Of a DNA stretch of 64,000 nt, positions 54,596 to 63,124 are shown piece after piece (within the stretch, counting starts at the first letter, position 1; every line of letters begins with the position of its first letter). Origin of the DNA: AP-15 sp963777435. GTDB taxonomy: Bacteria > Pseudomonadota > Alphaproteobacteria > ATCC43930 > CGMCC-115725. Made by a program: the position numbers and the translations under genes. The stretch spans positions 496,001 through 560,000 of the forward strand of contig CAVZQT010000004.1 in the NCBI GenBank assembly GCA_963777435.1. Direction: 5' to 3'. The notes below the pieces were generated by a model. The model was not told the DNA's origin, searched no databases, and saw only the letters and a list, made by a program, of their open reading frames with translations.

Positions 54596-55495
54596 CTAGA
54601 GCAGGTCGGCGACCGCGTTCCAGTATCGCTTTATCGCGGCAATATGATCACCGATCGATTGGCCGGCGATACGATGAAGGTGACCGCTTTCGTAATAATT
54701 GGCCAAGGTCAGATGAGTCACACCGATCGATTTCCAAAATCGCACCTGCTCGCGCCATTCGGTCTCGGTCCCGGCGCCTGCCGAGACCCGCGTGTCGATC
54801 CCGATCGTCGCCGGATCGCGACCTGCCTCCTCGGCGTAGCGTTGCAGGGTGGCGAAGGCGGCTTTGGCTTCTTCGCCCGGCGGATAAGCGAGCGGCATCC
54901 AACCGTCACCCCATTTGGCGCAGCGGCGCAGGGTCACGTCCGCATGCCCGCCGTACCACAACGGGATCTTGCGGCCTCCGGGTAGCGGGTTGATGCCGGC
55001 GTCCTCAATCGTGTGCCAACGGCCCTTAAAGCTGACATGCGGCTGCGACCACAGCGCTTTCATAACCTCGACCTGCTCCTCCGAGCGGCGGCCACGATTG
55101 TGAAAATTCTCGTTGAGGCCGGTGAATTCGACTTCGTTCCAACCGACCCCGATGCCGAGGCGAAAGCGGCCACCCGACAATACGTCGAGACAGGCCGCCT
55201 GCTTGGCGACGAGCACGGTTTGGCGCTGCGCCAGGATCAGCACCTGTGTTGAAAAATCCGCAATTCCGGTGCATCCGGCGAGAAAGCCGAACAGAACGAA
55301 TGGGTCATGATAGTAGTCGGTGGAACGGGCGCGACCCTGGGTCCAATTGGGCCGGCTCGCGACATTGACGCCCAGCACGTGATCGGGAGCGGCGATGCCA
55401 TGATAGCCGATCGCCTCGGCGGCTTGGGCAAATTCCCTGAGCGCCGCTGGCTCGCCGCCGATATCGACGATCGGAAGGGCTACGCCGAGCTTCAT
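54596..55495 (-). CDS. Luciferase-like (LLM class) oxidoreductase, TIGR03619-like
   Basis: A 299-residue TIM barrel: AQAAEAIGYHGIAAPDHVLG, TQVLILAQRQTVLVAKQAAC, DVLSGGRFRLGIGVGWNEVE and IPLWYGGHADVTLRRCAKWG are standard. The ATG at 55495 has GGAGG 5 bases upstream. It is a third luciferase-like gene in this window, related to but distinct from those at 14520 and 30417. The cofactor and substrate are unknown. Confidence 0.88.
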   Translation of the reverse strand: MKLGVALPIVDIGGEPAALREFAQAAEAIGYHGIAAPDHVLGVNVASRPNWTQGRARSTDYYHDPFVLFGFLAGCTGIADFSTQVLILAQRQTVLVAKQAACLDVLSGGRFRLGIGVGWNEVEFTGLNENFHNRGRRSEEQVEVMKALWSQPHVSFKGRWHTIEDAGINPLPGGRKIPLWYGGHADVTLRRCAKWGDGWMPLAYPPGEEAKAAFATLQRYAEEAGRDPATIGIDTRVSAGAGTETEWREQVRFWKSIGVTHLTLANYYESGHLHRIAGQSIGDHIAAIKRYWNAVADLL

Positions 55496-55645
55496 CCCCG
55501 CCTCCGCTAGTTGCGCTTTGGAGCCTAGCATGTCACTGCGAGGCTCGTGAGCATGTTCCTCGCGTCAGAGGCACCTGAAGGGGCGACTTCGGCCCCAGCT
55601 AGGGCGAGCGCGCAGCCCTCTTGCCGCGATGAATCTGCCGCGGTG

Positions 55646-56707
55646 TCAAGCTTTTCTGCGGCGTTTTGTGGCGCTGACCGAGGGCTCGGCTGCGGGTTGG
55701 TGTTTTCGCTTTTGATTGCCCGATATCGGCAGCAGCAATGCCGCCTGACGCCGGTCGGTCGCCGTTTTGAGGCGTTTTGCTTCGGAGGAGGTCTTTCGGC
55801 TCGATGCCGGGGATTCCTTCTCAAGGCTGCGCTTCAAGGCGGTCATCAGGTCGACGACCGGCGCCGGGGTCGGAACCTCCTGCGCTTTGACTGTGCGACC
55901 CTTCATCTTGGCTTCGATCAGCTGCCGCAACGCCTCCTGGTAGCGGTCATGGTGCGTGCTCGGGTCGAATTGGCCGAGCCGCTGCCTAATGATCGCGCCG
56001 GCTATTGCCACCATCTCGGGATCGAGATCGCCCTTGGCTTCGGCGAATTGCGCCGGGCGAACTTCCTCGGCGGCGCGCAGTGTGAACAATGTCATGCCGG
56101 TCCCGCGAGGGTCGACCATGATCACGCGTTCGCGGCGGCTGAGTGTCAGATGTCCGATTCCGACCACGCCCGCCTCCGCCATCGCAGCGCTGATGACCCG
56201 CAGGGTGTCGACCGCGATCGCGCCATCGGGATACAGATAATAGGCGCTGTCGAGATAGACCGGATCGATGCCGGTGCGCGGTGTGAACTGCCCCAGATCA
56301 ATGATCTTGGAGCTTTCGACATCGAGCGACTTCAGCTCCTCCTTTGTCAGCGTGACGAACTGCCCGCGTTCGTATTCGTAGCCTTTGAAGATTTCTGCCT
56401 TGTTGACCTCTGCGCCGGTTTCTGGGTCGTGTGGCCGGATCGTTATCCGACTGACCGATCCAACGTCATCGTCGCGCTGGGTCGGCTCCTCGTCATGCTC
56501 GACTTCCTCGGAGCGCATCGCTGGTCGTGCGGCCCCGTTGTCGTCGCGCCCGCGATCGGCTTGGTCCCCTTCTGGCGTCTCGACCCGCAGCCGCCGCCAC
56601 ACCTGATGCAGACGAAGGGGCTTCGAGCGGGTCGTTGCGGGCGACAGGTAAACCGGGCAGGACACCAGAGAAAGGCGCAAAAAGCCTCGCCAACTCGCCC
56701 GTGACAT
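55646..56707 (-). CDS. ku: Ku protein (non-homologous end joining) with acidic insert
   Basis: The 353-residue protein begins SRASWRGFLRLSLVSCPVYL, the Ku core start, and later KGYEYERGQFVTLTKEELK, DLGQFTPRTGIDPVYLDSAYY, GIGHLTLSRRERVIMVDPRG and ALRQLIEAKMKG. It binds broken DNA ends. Between about 35 and 90 there is a charged, Glu/Asp-rich insert not found in the shortest Ku proteins but seen in other alphaproteobacteria. The tail is basic (KRKH, KRRRKA). GGGAGAGGCGGA precedes the ATG at 56707. The usual partner LigD is not in the window. Confidence 0.92.
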   Translation of the reverse strand: MSRASWRGFLRLSLVSCPVYLSPATTRSKPLRLHQVWRRLRVETPEGDQADRGRDDNGAARPAMRSEEVEHDEEPTQRDDDVGSVSRITIRPHDPETGAEVNKAEIFKGYEYERGQFVTLTKEELKSLDVESSKIIDLGQFTPRTGIDPVYLDSAYYLYPDGAIAVDTLRVISAAMAEAGVVGIGHLTLSRRERVIMVDPRGTGMTLFTLRAAEEVRPAQFAEAKGDLDPEMVAIAGAIIRQRLGQFDPSTHHDRYQEALRQLIEAKMKGRTVKAQEVPTPAPVVDLMTALKRSLEKESPASSRKTSSEAKRLKTATDRRQAALLLPISGNQKRKHQPAAEPSVSATKRRRKA

Positions 56708-56831
56708 TCCGCCTCTCCCGCTGCAACTCAAGCTTTCAACGGGCGCCGTTCAAGAAACGATCCGGCTTCGGCGCGAGCCTTCACGGCTGTGGCGACGGCC
56801 CCTCGCCTCTCCCTGTGTTGGACTAACTATG

Positions 56832-57941
56832 CTAATCGAATATGACCTCGCGCCCGCTGTCCGAGGCTTGTTTCATGGCGTCGACCAGATGGTGCAGCTC
56901 GACCGCTGTCGCGAAATCGGGTGGGCGATTCACCCCGTTGCCAGTCGCCCGATTTCGGATGGCCTGAGCGAACGCCGTATACATCTGACCGACATTGAAG
57001 GCTTCGCCTGAGGGCGTACCCGGTGCGGTAAACGAAAAGCGCTCCGGGACCGAGATCGGCAGCAGCGTGCTGCCACTTTTCGCTCCGTGCAGCGAGACCT
57101 TGCTCAATTGCGGTAAATCCTCGCCGGCTACCACCAATGTCCCGTCCCGGCCGTAGATTTCCATCCGATAACCGCTGCCGGCAAAGGGTATCGCGCCGAT
57201 ATGGACCGAGGCGACTGCGCCATTCGCCAGCCTGCCGGAAACCAAGACATTGTCGGGCGAAGTCACATCGAGCCAGGTATTCGTGCCGGTGTCGAGCCAC
57301 TGCTTTGCCTGGGTCGCGACCAATGCGGAGAGCTGCCGGAAGTCACCGGCGACAAAGCGCATCGCATCGACCGTGTGGCCGTTGGCAATGGTCAAGGTGT
57401 TGGCGCCGAGTTCTGCGTCGCGCTGCCAGGTTCTGTTCGATGGCCGGCTCAACACACCATCGCGCATCAGGCTGACATGGATCGCCATGATCTCGCCCAC
57501 ATATCCGGCCGCGATCAGCTCCTTCATATGCAGAATCGCCGGGTTGACCCGGGCCTGCAGGCCGACCGCGGTCACCAGCCCATTGGCTTTGGCCGAGGCG
57601 GCCAATTCTTCGGCCTCGGGGGTCGTGCGCCCGAGCGGCCATTCGCAATAAACATGCTTGCCGGCCTCCAGCGCCGCCTTGGTCGGCGCATAATGCGACG
57701 GCACGCGCACGACCACAGCGACTGCGTCGATTTCCGGCGAAGCGATCATCTTGCGGTAATCGTCAAACGCCAGCCTAGCTCCCCAGGCTTGGCGTGCTGC
57801 CTCGGCGCTGTCAGCTCGAGTGGTGCAGACCGCAGCGAGTTCCACATCGGAACTCGACTGCAATGCCGGCAAATGGGAGCGCGCCGACCAGGTACCCCTG
57901 ACACTCGCGCCGATCAGACCGACGCGAACCTTGTCCGTCAT
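56832..57941 (-). CDS. Gfo/Idh/MocA family oxidoreductase
   Basis: The 369-residue protein has the dinucleotide motif VGLIGASVRGTWSARSHLPAL, EAGKHVYCEWPLGRTTPEAEE with the EKP-like position as EWP, and NGHTVDAMRFVAGDF as the catalytic H/D region. It oxidises or reduces a sugar or cyclitol using NAD(P). GGGAGAAGG precedes ATG 57941. The Lys of the classical EKP motif is replaced by Trp here, so activity may differ. Confidence 0.87.
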   Translation of the reverse strand: MTDKVRVGLIGASVRGTWSARSHLPALQSSSDVELAAVCTTRADSAEAARQAWGARLAFDDYRKMIASPEIDAVAVVVRVPSHYAPTKAALEAGKHVYCEWPLGRTTPEAEELAASAKANGLVTAVGLQARVNPAILHMKELIAAGYVGEIMAIHVSLMRDGVLSRPSNRTWQRDAELGANTLTIANGHTVDAMRFVAGDFRQLSALVATQAKQWLDTGTNTWLDVTSPDNVLVSGRLANGAVASVHIGAIPFAGSGYRMEIYGRDGTLVVAGEDLPQLSKVSLHGAKSGSTLLPISVPERFSFTAPGTPSGEAFNVGQMYTAFAQAIRNRATGNGVNRPPDFATAVELHHLVDAMKQASDSGREVIFD

Positions 57942-58075
57942 ATCGCCTTCTCCCCGCAAAATCTGTATCCGTCGTCGATTGTCCTAAGTCGCGCCCAGCG
58001 GTGCCGCGAGCGAATTGTTCAATGTCTCGCTGAGTACCTCGCGGCACTAGCGCCACTCCTCGCGCCGGCGTGCAC

Positions 58076-60427
58076 TCATGCGGTGCGTTGGGCGTCGCGG
58101 ATCGCCTGCCACACGCGAGCACTCGTCGCCGGCATATCGAGCTCGGTGACGCCGAGTGGCGCGAGCGCGCTAAGGATCGCCAGCATGACTGCCGGCAACG
58201 CCCCGACTGTGCCCGCCTCACCCGCACCCTTGGCGCCGAGGGGATTGGTCTTGGTCGGAACCGGATTGCTCTCGATTGTCATGGCGCACATCGTGTCGGC
58301 TCGCGGCATCGCGTAATCCATAAAGCTCGCCGTCAAGAGCTGCCCAGAACCCGGATCGTAAGCCACCTGCTCCATCAGGATCTGGCCAACTCCCTGAACG
58401 ACGCCGCCATGGATCTGCCCATGCAGTGTCAAGGGGTTGATCACCGTCCCGACATCGTCGACGACGACATAGGAGACGAGTTCGACCTCACCGGTTTCCG
58501 GGTCGATCTCGACCTCGCAGACATGGCAGCCATTGGGATAGGTGGCCCGTTCCGGGGCGTAGGTCGCATGCTCGATCAAACCCGGCTCCATACCGGACGG
58601 CAGACGCGGCGGCTGGAACGAGGCGCGCGCGACCTCCTTCAAGGCCAAGCTGCGGTCGGTGCCGGCGACCGTGAACTTGCCATTGGCAAACTCGATGTCG
58701 GCGACCGCGGTTTCCATCAAATGCGCCGCGAGCTGCTTACCCTTGTCGATGACCTTGTCAGCCGCGAGGGTCAATGCGCCGCCACCTGCCACCATCGAGC
58801 GCGAGCCGTTCGAGCCCATGCCAAAGGCGACGCGGTCGGTATCGCCGTCGATGAAGACGACCTCGTTAGGATCGATCTGCAGCTTTTCGTGCAGGATCTG
58901 TTTGAAAACGGTCTCGTGGCCCTGACCGTGGGTCTTGGTGCCCATTAGCAACAAGGCGCTGCCGCTCGGCTGAAAACGGATCTCGGCATATTCCGGCACC
59001 GGCCCCGCCGCCTGCTCGATCGGGTTGGCCAGCCCGATACCGCGTAATTTCCCGCGGGCTGCGGCGGCCTCGCGTCTCGCCGGAAACCCGCCATACTCGG
59101 AGGCTGCGAGCGCCATGTCCATGTTTGTTTCGAACGCTCCGCAATCGTAGATCGGGCCGAGCGGCGATTTGAACGGCATCGACTCGGGCTTGATGATGTT
59201 ACGGCGACGCAATTCGACCGGATCGATGCCGAGTTCCGCGGCGGCGGCGTTGAGCGCGCGCTCGATCAAATACGTTGCCTCGGGGCGGCCGGCGCCGCGA
59301 TAGGGTGCGGTCGGACTGGTGTTCGACAGTACCGCGTCGATCCGAACATATGCGGCCGGGATGTCGTAGATGCCGACCACCGTGCCGATCTGGCCGAACG
59401 GTGTCAGGAATTGCCGGTCAGAGCCGACATAGGCGCCAATATTGGCGATCATCGAGAGGCGCAGCCCGAGGATCTTGCCAGTTTCGTCAAACGCCAGCTC
59501 GATCGTGCCGGCATTGTCGCGGGCATGCTCGTCGGCGAGCAGAGCTTCGGAACGTTCACATCGCCATTTGACCGGCCGGCCGAGCTTTTTCGCCGCCCAC
59601 AAGACGAGGCGGTGATCGACATATTGCCACCCTTTGGTCCCAAACCCGCCGCCGACATCGCGGACGATCACTCGCACCTGACTCTCCGGCACGCGAAACA
59701 CCATGCCTGCAAGCATGTTGCGCACCCGGTGTGGGTAGTTGACGTCGGCATAAAGAGTGTAGCGGTCCTCGGCGGCGTCGTAGACGCCCAGCGATCCGCG
59801 CGGCTCCATGTATTGGGCGTGGACGCGGCTGACGACATAGTGCCGCTTGACGACCCGGGCCGCGCTGGCAAAGGCCGCCTCAGTCGCTTGGCGGTCGCCA
59901 CGCTCATAGGTATGCGAGATGTTGTCAGGATTATTGTCCCACAGTCGTGGCGCGTCCGGCCTCGCTGCTTCTTCGACCGAGGTCACTGCCGGCAAAGGCT
60001 CGTAGTCGACCTCGACGAGTTCGGCGGCGTCCCTCGCCGCATCCATGGTTTCGGCGATCACCATCGCCACGGTGTCGCCGACATAGCGGGCTCGATCGGC
60101 AACGATCGCCGGCCGCTGCGGCGCGAAGGCCGCCGAGCCGTCGGCCTTTTTGCGGGGCATCGCCGCCTTTGGCATGGCGAGCCCGTCACTCTGGTAGTCG
60201 ATCCCGGTATAGGCCGCGAGAACGCCCGGTGCGACGGCCGCGGCGGCGGTATCGATCGCGCGGATTCTCGCATGAGCGTGCGGCGAGCGGACAAAAACTG
60301 CATAGGCCTGCCGCGGCAGGATCACGTCATCCTGAAACCGGCCGTTGCCGGTCAACAGCCGCCGATCCTCGAACCGCCGCAAGGGCTGCCCGACGCCGAA
60401 TTTGATGAGGTTGCCATCACTACTCAT
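58076..60427 (-). CDS. Xanthine dehydrogenase-family molybdopterin-binding subunit
   Basis: A 783-residue large subunit: FEDRRLLTGNGRFQDDVILP, FVRSPHAHARIRAIDT, RDVGGGFGTKGWQYVDHRL, TAPYRGAGRPEATYLIERAL, and GAKGAGEAGTVGALPAV with the catalytic glutamate. The YRGAG segment replaces the AYRCSFR loop of form I CO dehydrogenase, so it is not a classical CoxL. The FAD and FeS subunits that normally accompany it are not adjacent. The substrate is an unknown aldehyde, aromatic or heterocycle. Confidence 0.88.
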   Translation of the reverse strand: MSSDGNLIKFGVGQPLRRFEDRRLLTGNGRFQDDVILPRQAYAVFVRSPHAHARIRAIDTAAAAVAPGVLAAYTGIDYQSDGLAMPKAAMPRKKADGSAAFAPQRPAIVADRARYVGDTVAMVIAETMDAARDAAELVEVDYEPLPAVTSVEEAARPDAPRLWDNNPDNISHTYERGDRQATEAAFASAARVVKRHYVVSRVHAQYMEPRGSLGVYDAAEDRYTLYADVNYPHRVRNMLAGMVFRVPESQVRVIVRDVGGGFGTKGWQYVDHRLVLWAAKKLGRPVKWRCERSEALLADEHARDNAGTIELAFDETGKILGLRLSMIANIGAYVGSDRQFLTPFGQIGTVVGIYDIPAAYVRIDAVLSNTSPTAPYRGAGRPEATYLIERALNAAAAELGIDPVELRRRNIIKPESMPFKSPLGPIYDCGAFETNMDMALAASEYGGFPARREAAAARGKLRGIGLANPIEQAAGPVPEYAEIRFQPSGSALLLMGTKTHGQGHETVFKQILHEKLQIDPNEVVFIDGDTDRVAFGMGSNGSRSMVAGGGALTLAADKVIDKGKQLAAHLMETAVADIEFANGKFTVAGTDRSLALKEVARASFQPPRLPSGMEPGLIEHATYAPERATYPNGCHVCEVEIDPETGEVELVSYVVVDDVGTVINPLTLHGQIHGGVVQGVGQILMEQVAYDPGSGQLLTASFMDYAMPRADTMCAMTIESNPVPTKTNPLGAKGAGEAGTVGALPAVMLAILSALAPLGVTELDMPATSARVWQAIRDAQRTA

Positions 60428-60786
60428 GAAATCTTCAACTTCCAGACCTATTCGATGCGTAATCTTCCGTGACAGGCCGGAACACCCTCAAAGCGCCGGC
60501 CTTGTTTCCGAGTTGGCCTGGCGGCGCGATTGCACTGCACCCTCCTGGCGTGTGCGCCGAGTCCCGCCCCACGGGCGCCGCGCAGCTTCCGTTCATGTCA
60601 GCTCACGCCCGCAGGTCACGGGATCGGCGGGAAATCTAGTCGACTGCAAGGGTCTCCAGTTGCGGGATTGATCGTCCCGCCGCTAAGGCGCTTCCTGTCA
60701 TCTAAGCCCAAGAGTCAGCGGCATCGCAGTACCCGCGCTGCAAGACCTCCTTTGGCCGATCTCACGGTGGCTCGCCGTTATGTCAG
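60428..60786. other. Intergenic region, no gene seen
   Basis: About 360 bases upstream of the molybdopterin subunit gene and downstream of the epimerase gene. Possible frames are short shadows without motifs. It should hold the promoter for the minus-strand molybdopterin gene, but no consensus box can be named. Confidence 0.55.
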
Positions 60787-61776
60787 TCAAGCGATCTTGC
60801 GATACTTCTGGTACCAGGAGACGAAGCGCGGAATCCCCTCCTCGATCGATGTCTTCGGCGCGAATCCCAAATCTCGGCGGGCGGGCCCGATATCGGCGAA
60901 GCTCTCCAGCACATCACCGGGCTGCATCGGCAGCAGCTCCTTCTTTGCGGTGCGGCCGAGCGCCCGTTCGAGGACGGCGATGAAATCCAACAGCTTTTCC
61001 GGCTTGTGATTGCCGAGATTGTAAAGCCGATAGGGTGTCTGGCCGCCGGTGTGGCCGAGTTCCGAGGCGCGATCATGGGCAGCAATCGTACCGGCGACGA
61101 TGTCATCTATATAGGTGAAATCGCGCGCCATCCGTCCATCGTTGAAAACTGTGATCGGCCGGCCGGCTAGGATGGCCTCGGTAAACAGCCAGGTCGCCAT
61201 ATCTGGACGCCCCCAAGGGCCGTAGGTTGTGAAATAGCGCAGGCCGGTCACCGGTAACCTGTAGAGATGGGAATAGCTGTGGGCAATCAGCTCGCAGCTT
61301 CGCTTCGATGCCGCATAAAGCGAAACCGGCTGATCAACCGGATCGTCGACGCTCGATGGCTGCTTACGGTTGCCACCATAGACCGATGAGGACGAGGCGT
61401 AGATAACCGCGCTAAGCCGGTCGAGTCGTCGCGCCGCTTCGAGCACCACAACCGTGCCCATCAGGTTCGAGTCGACGTAGGCAAAAGGGTTTTCGAGCGA
61501 ATAGCGCACGCCGGGCTGGGCCGCCAAGTGAATGATGCCGGTGACATCCTTATTCGCCGCTATCAGCGTAAAGATCCCGTCGCGATCCGCGATGTCGAGT
61601 CGCGAAAAGGCGAAATTCCGTGCCGGGAGCAGTTCAGCGAGGCGCGCTTCCTTTAGCGCTGGGTCGTAATAGCTGTTAATATTGTCGATCCCGACAACGC
61701 GTTCTCCCCGCGCCAGCAGCGCCTTAGCCACATGGAAGCCGATGAACCCGGCAACTCCGGTCACGAGTACTGGCAT
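60787..61776 (-). CDS. NAD-dependent epimerase, UDP-glucuronate 4-epimerase-like
   Basis: The 329-residue SDR enzyme has VTGVAGFIGFHVAKALLARG at the NAD site, HLAAQPGVRYSLENPFAYVD, ASSSSVYGGN, the catalytic YAASKRSCE (Y-x3-K), and TTYGPWGRPDMATWLF. This order is typical of UDP-glucuronate epimerases (CapI/LpsL type), which supply UDP-galacturonate to surface glycans. It stands alone on the minus strand, with a 346-base gap upstream. Confidence 0.88.
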   Translation of the reverse strand: MPVLVTGVAGFIGFHVAKALLARGERVVGIDNINSYYDPALKEARLAELLPARNFAFSRLDIADRDGIFTLIAANKDVTGIIHLAAQPGVRYSLENPFAYVDSNLMGTVVVLEAARRLDRLSAVIYASSSSVYGGNRKQPSSVDDPVDQPVSLYAASKRSCELIAHSYSHLYRLPVTGLRYFTTYGPWGRPDMATWLFTEAILAGRPITVFNDGRMARDFTYIDDIVAGTIAAHDRASELGHTGGQTPYRLYNLGNHKPEKLLDFIAVLERALGRTAKKELLPMQPGDVLESFADIGPARRDLGFAPKTSIEEGIPRFVSWYQKYRKIA

Positions 61777-62122
61777 GATACTCCTCTGGGTGGCGATTAC
61801 CGGCGCAGGTAAATGAGCGGAATCGTGGCTTGAGGATAGCGGGTGATTTGCTGTCCCGGCATCCTACAGCGATCGGTTTCCCCACTCCCAGCGGCTACAA
61901 ACGCGCTCGCGCGAATAACACATTATGACTTTAAACGCGATCGGTTCATTACGGATTAATCAGCCGCGCACGACGAAACCCTCGATAGCCCGAGACCAAC
62001 ATTGATGATGATCTAGCTTGCCCGCACCCTAGTGATGTTCGCCGAACGCGGTCTGGGGTCCGCTGCCCAAGGGTGCGAGTAAGAGCCGGGGGGGAGACGA
62101 GGCGGGCTTCGGGGCCGGCTCG
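61777..62122. other. Intergenic region, no gene seen
   Basis: About 346 bases between thiG (upstream on the minus strand) and the epimerase. Around 61900-61990 it is more AT-rich and may contain the epimerase promoter. No open frame with a recognisable product was found. Confidence 0.55.
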
Positions 62123-62893
62123 CTAGGTGCCGACCAGGCCGAGTTGCGGGCTCGAGGGCTCGGCAAAACGCCGCTTTGGAATCCGACCGGCAAGCCGGGC
62201 CAGCCGTCCGGCCTCGACACCGGCGCGCATCGCCGCCGCCATCCGGTGCGGGTCGTGTGATTTGGCAATCGCGGTGTTCACCAGGACTGCGTCGCACCCA
62301 AGCTCCATCGCCAGCGCGGCATCCGAAGCGGTTCCAATGCCGGCATCGAGCACGACCGGGACCGGACTGCGCGAGCAAATGAGCTCGATCGCCGCCGGAT
62401 TTGCGATCCCCCCACCTGAGCCGATCAAGGATCCCAAGGGCATCACCGCGGCGCACCCGACATCCGCCAGCTTCTGGCAGGCGACCGGGTCCTCATTGCA
62501 ATAGGGGAGCACGGTAAAGCCGCCGCGCACCAACTCGTCGGCGGCACGGACAAGCTGTTCGACGTCAGGGTACAAAGTCTCCCGGTCGCCGATCAGCTCC
62601 AGCTTAACCCAATCGGTTTCGAGCGCCTCGCGCGCCAGCTGGGCCGTCAGTATCGCGTCGCGGGCGGTGACGCATCCGGCGGTATTCGGCAGCAGCCGGT
62701 AACGGCCGCCAAGCAGATCGACGAGGCTTTCGGCATAGCCTTCGAGGCTGATACGCCGGATTGAGACCGTAACGAGCTCGGCGCCGCTCGCTTCGAGGCA
62801 GTCGAGTAGGATCTGTTGGTTCGGATAACCGGCGGTGCCGACGAAAAGCCGCGAGGAAAGGGTGGTGCCGGCAATCGTCAACGGGTCTGTCAT
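62123..62893 (-). CDS. thiG: Thiazole synthase ThiG
   Basis: The 256-residue barrel has FVGTAGYPNQQILLDCLEAS, IRRISLEGYAESLVDLL, the Schiff-base lysine K97 in DWVKLELIGD, GCAAVMPLGSLIGSGGGI, and VVLDAGIGTASDAALAMELG with AVLVNTAIAKSHDP. It builds the thiazole ring of thiamine from deoxyxylulose 5-phosphate, dehydroglycine and ThiS thiocarboxylate. It starts 24 bases after thiS. Confidence 0.95.
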   Translation of the reverse strand: MTDPLTIAGTTLSSRLFVGTAGYPNQQILLDCLEASGAELVTVSIRRISLEGYAESLVDLLGGRYRLLPNTAGCVTARDAILTAQLAREALETDWVKLELIGDRETLYPDVEQLVRAADELVRGGFTVLPYCNEDPVACQKLADVGCAAVMPLGSLIGSGGGIANPAAIELICSRSPVPVVLDAGIGTASDAALAMELGCDAVLVNTAIAKSHDPHRMAAAMRAGVEAGRLARLAGRIPKRRFAEPSSPQLGLVGT

Positions 62894-62917
62894 CGCTTCA
62901 TTCCTGATGCTGGGGAA

Positions 62918-63124
62918 TCAGCCGCCGGAAAACGGACGAACGATTTCAACATCGTCATCCGGTGAGAGTGGACGGGTCGGCCATTCGGCACGGCGCACAA
63001 CGGCGCCGTTGATTGCGACAGCAAGAAAGCGGGCTTTCGTGTTGATGCCGCGCGCGGCCAACAATTCGGCCAGGGTCCTCGCCTGGACTTGGTCTTCAAC
63101 ACCATTGACCCGCACACGGATCAT
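62918..63124 (-). CDS. thiS: Sulfur carrier protein ThiS
   Basis: The 68-residue ubiquitin-like protein reads IRVRVNGVEDQVQARTLAEL at the N terminus and ends in FSGG; the C-terminal Gly-Gly is adenylated and converted to a thiocarboxylate. ATG 63124 overlaps the thiO stop (ATGA). Longer upstream reading in the same frame is a shadow of thiO. Confidence 0.93.
   Translation of the reverse strand: MIRVRVNGVEDQVQARTLAELLAARGINTKARFLAVAINGAVVRRAEWPTRPLSPDDDVEIVRPFSGG

Noticed and set aside
58076..60427. Carbon monoxide dehydrogenase large subunit
   Set aside because: The AYRCSFR active-site loop of form I CODH is replaced by a YRGAG segment, and the medium and small subunits are absent.
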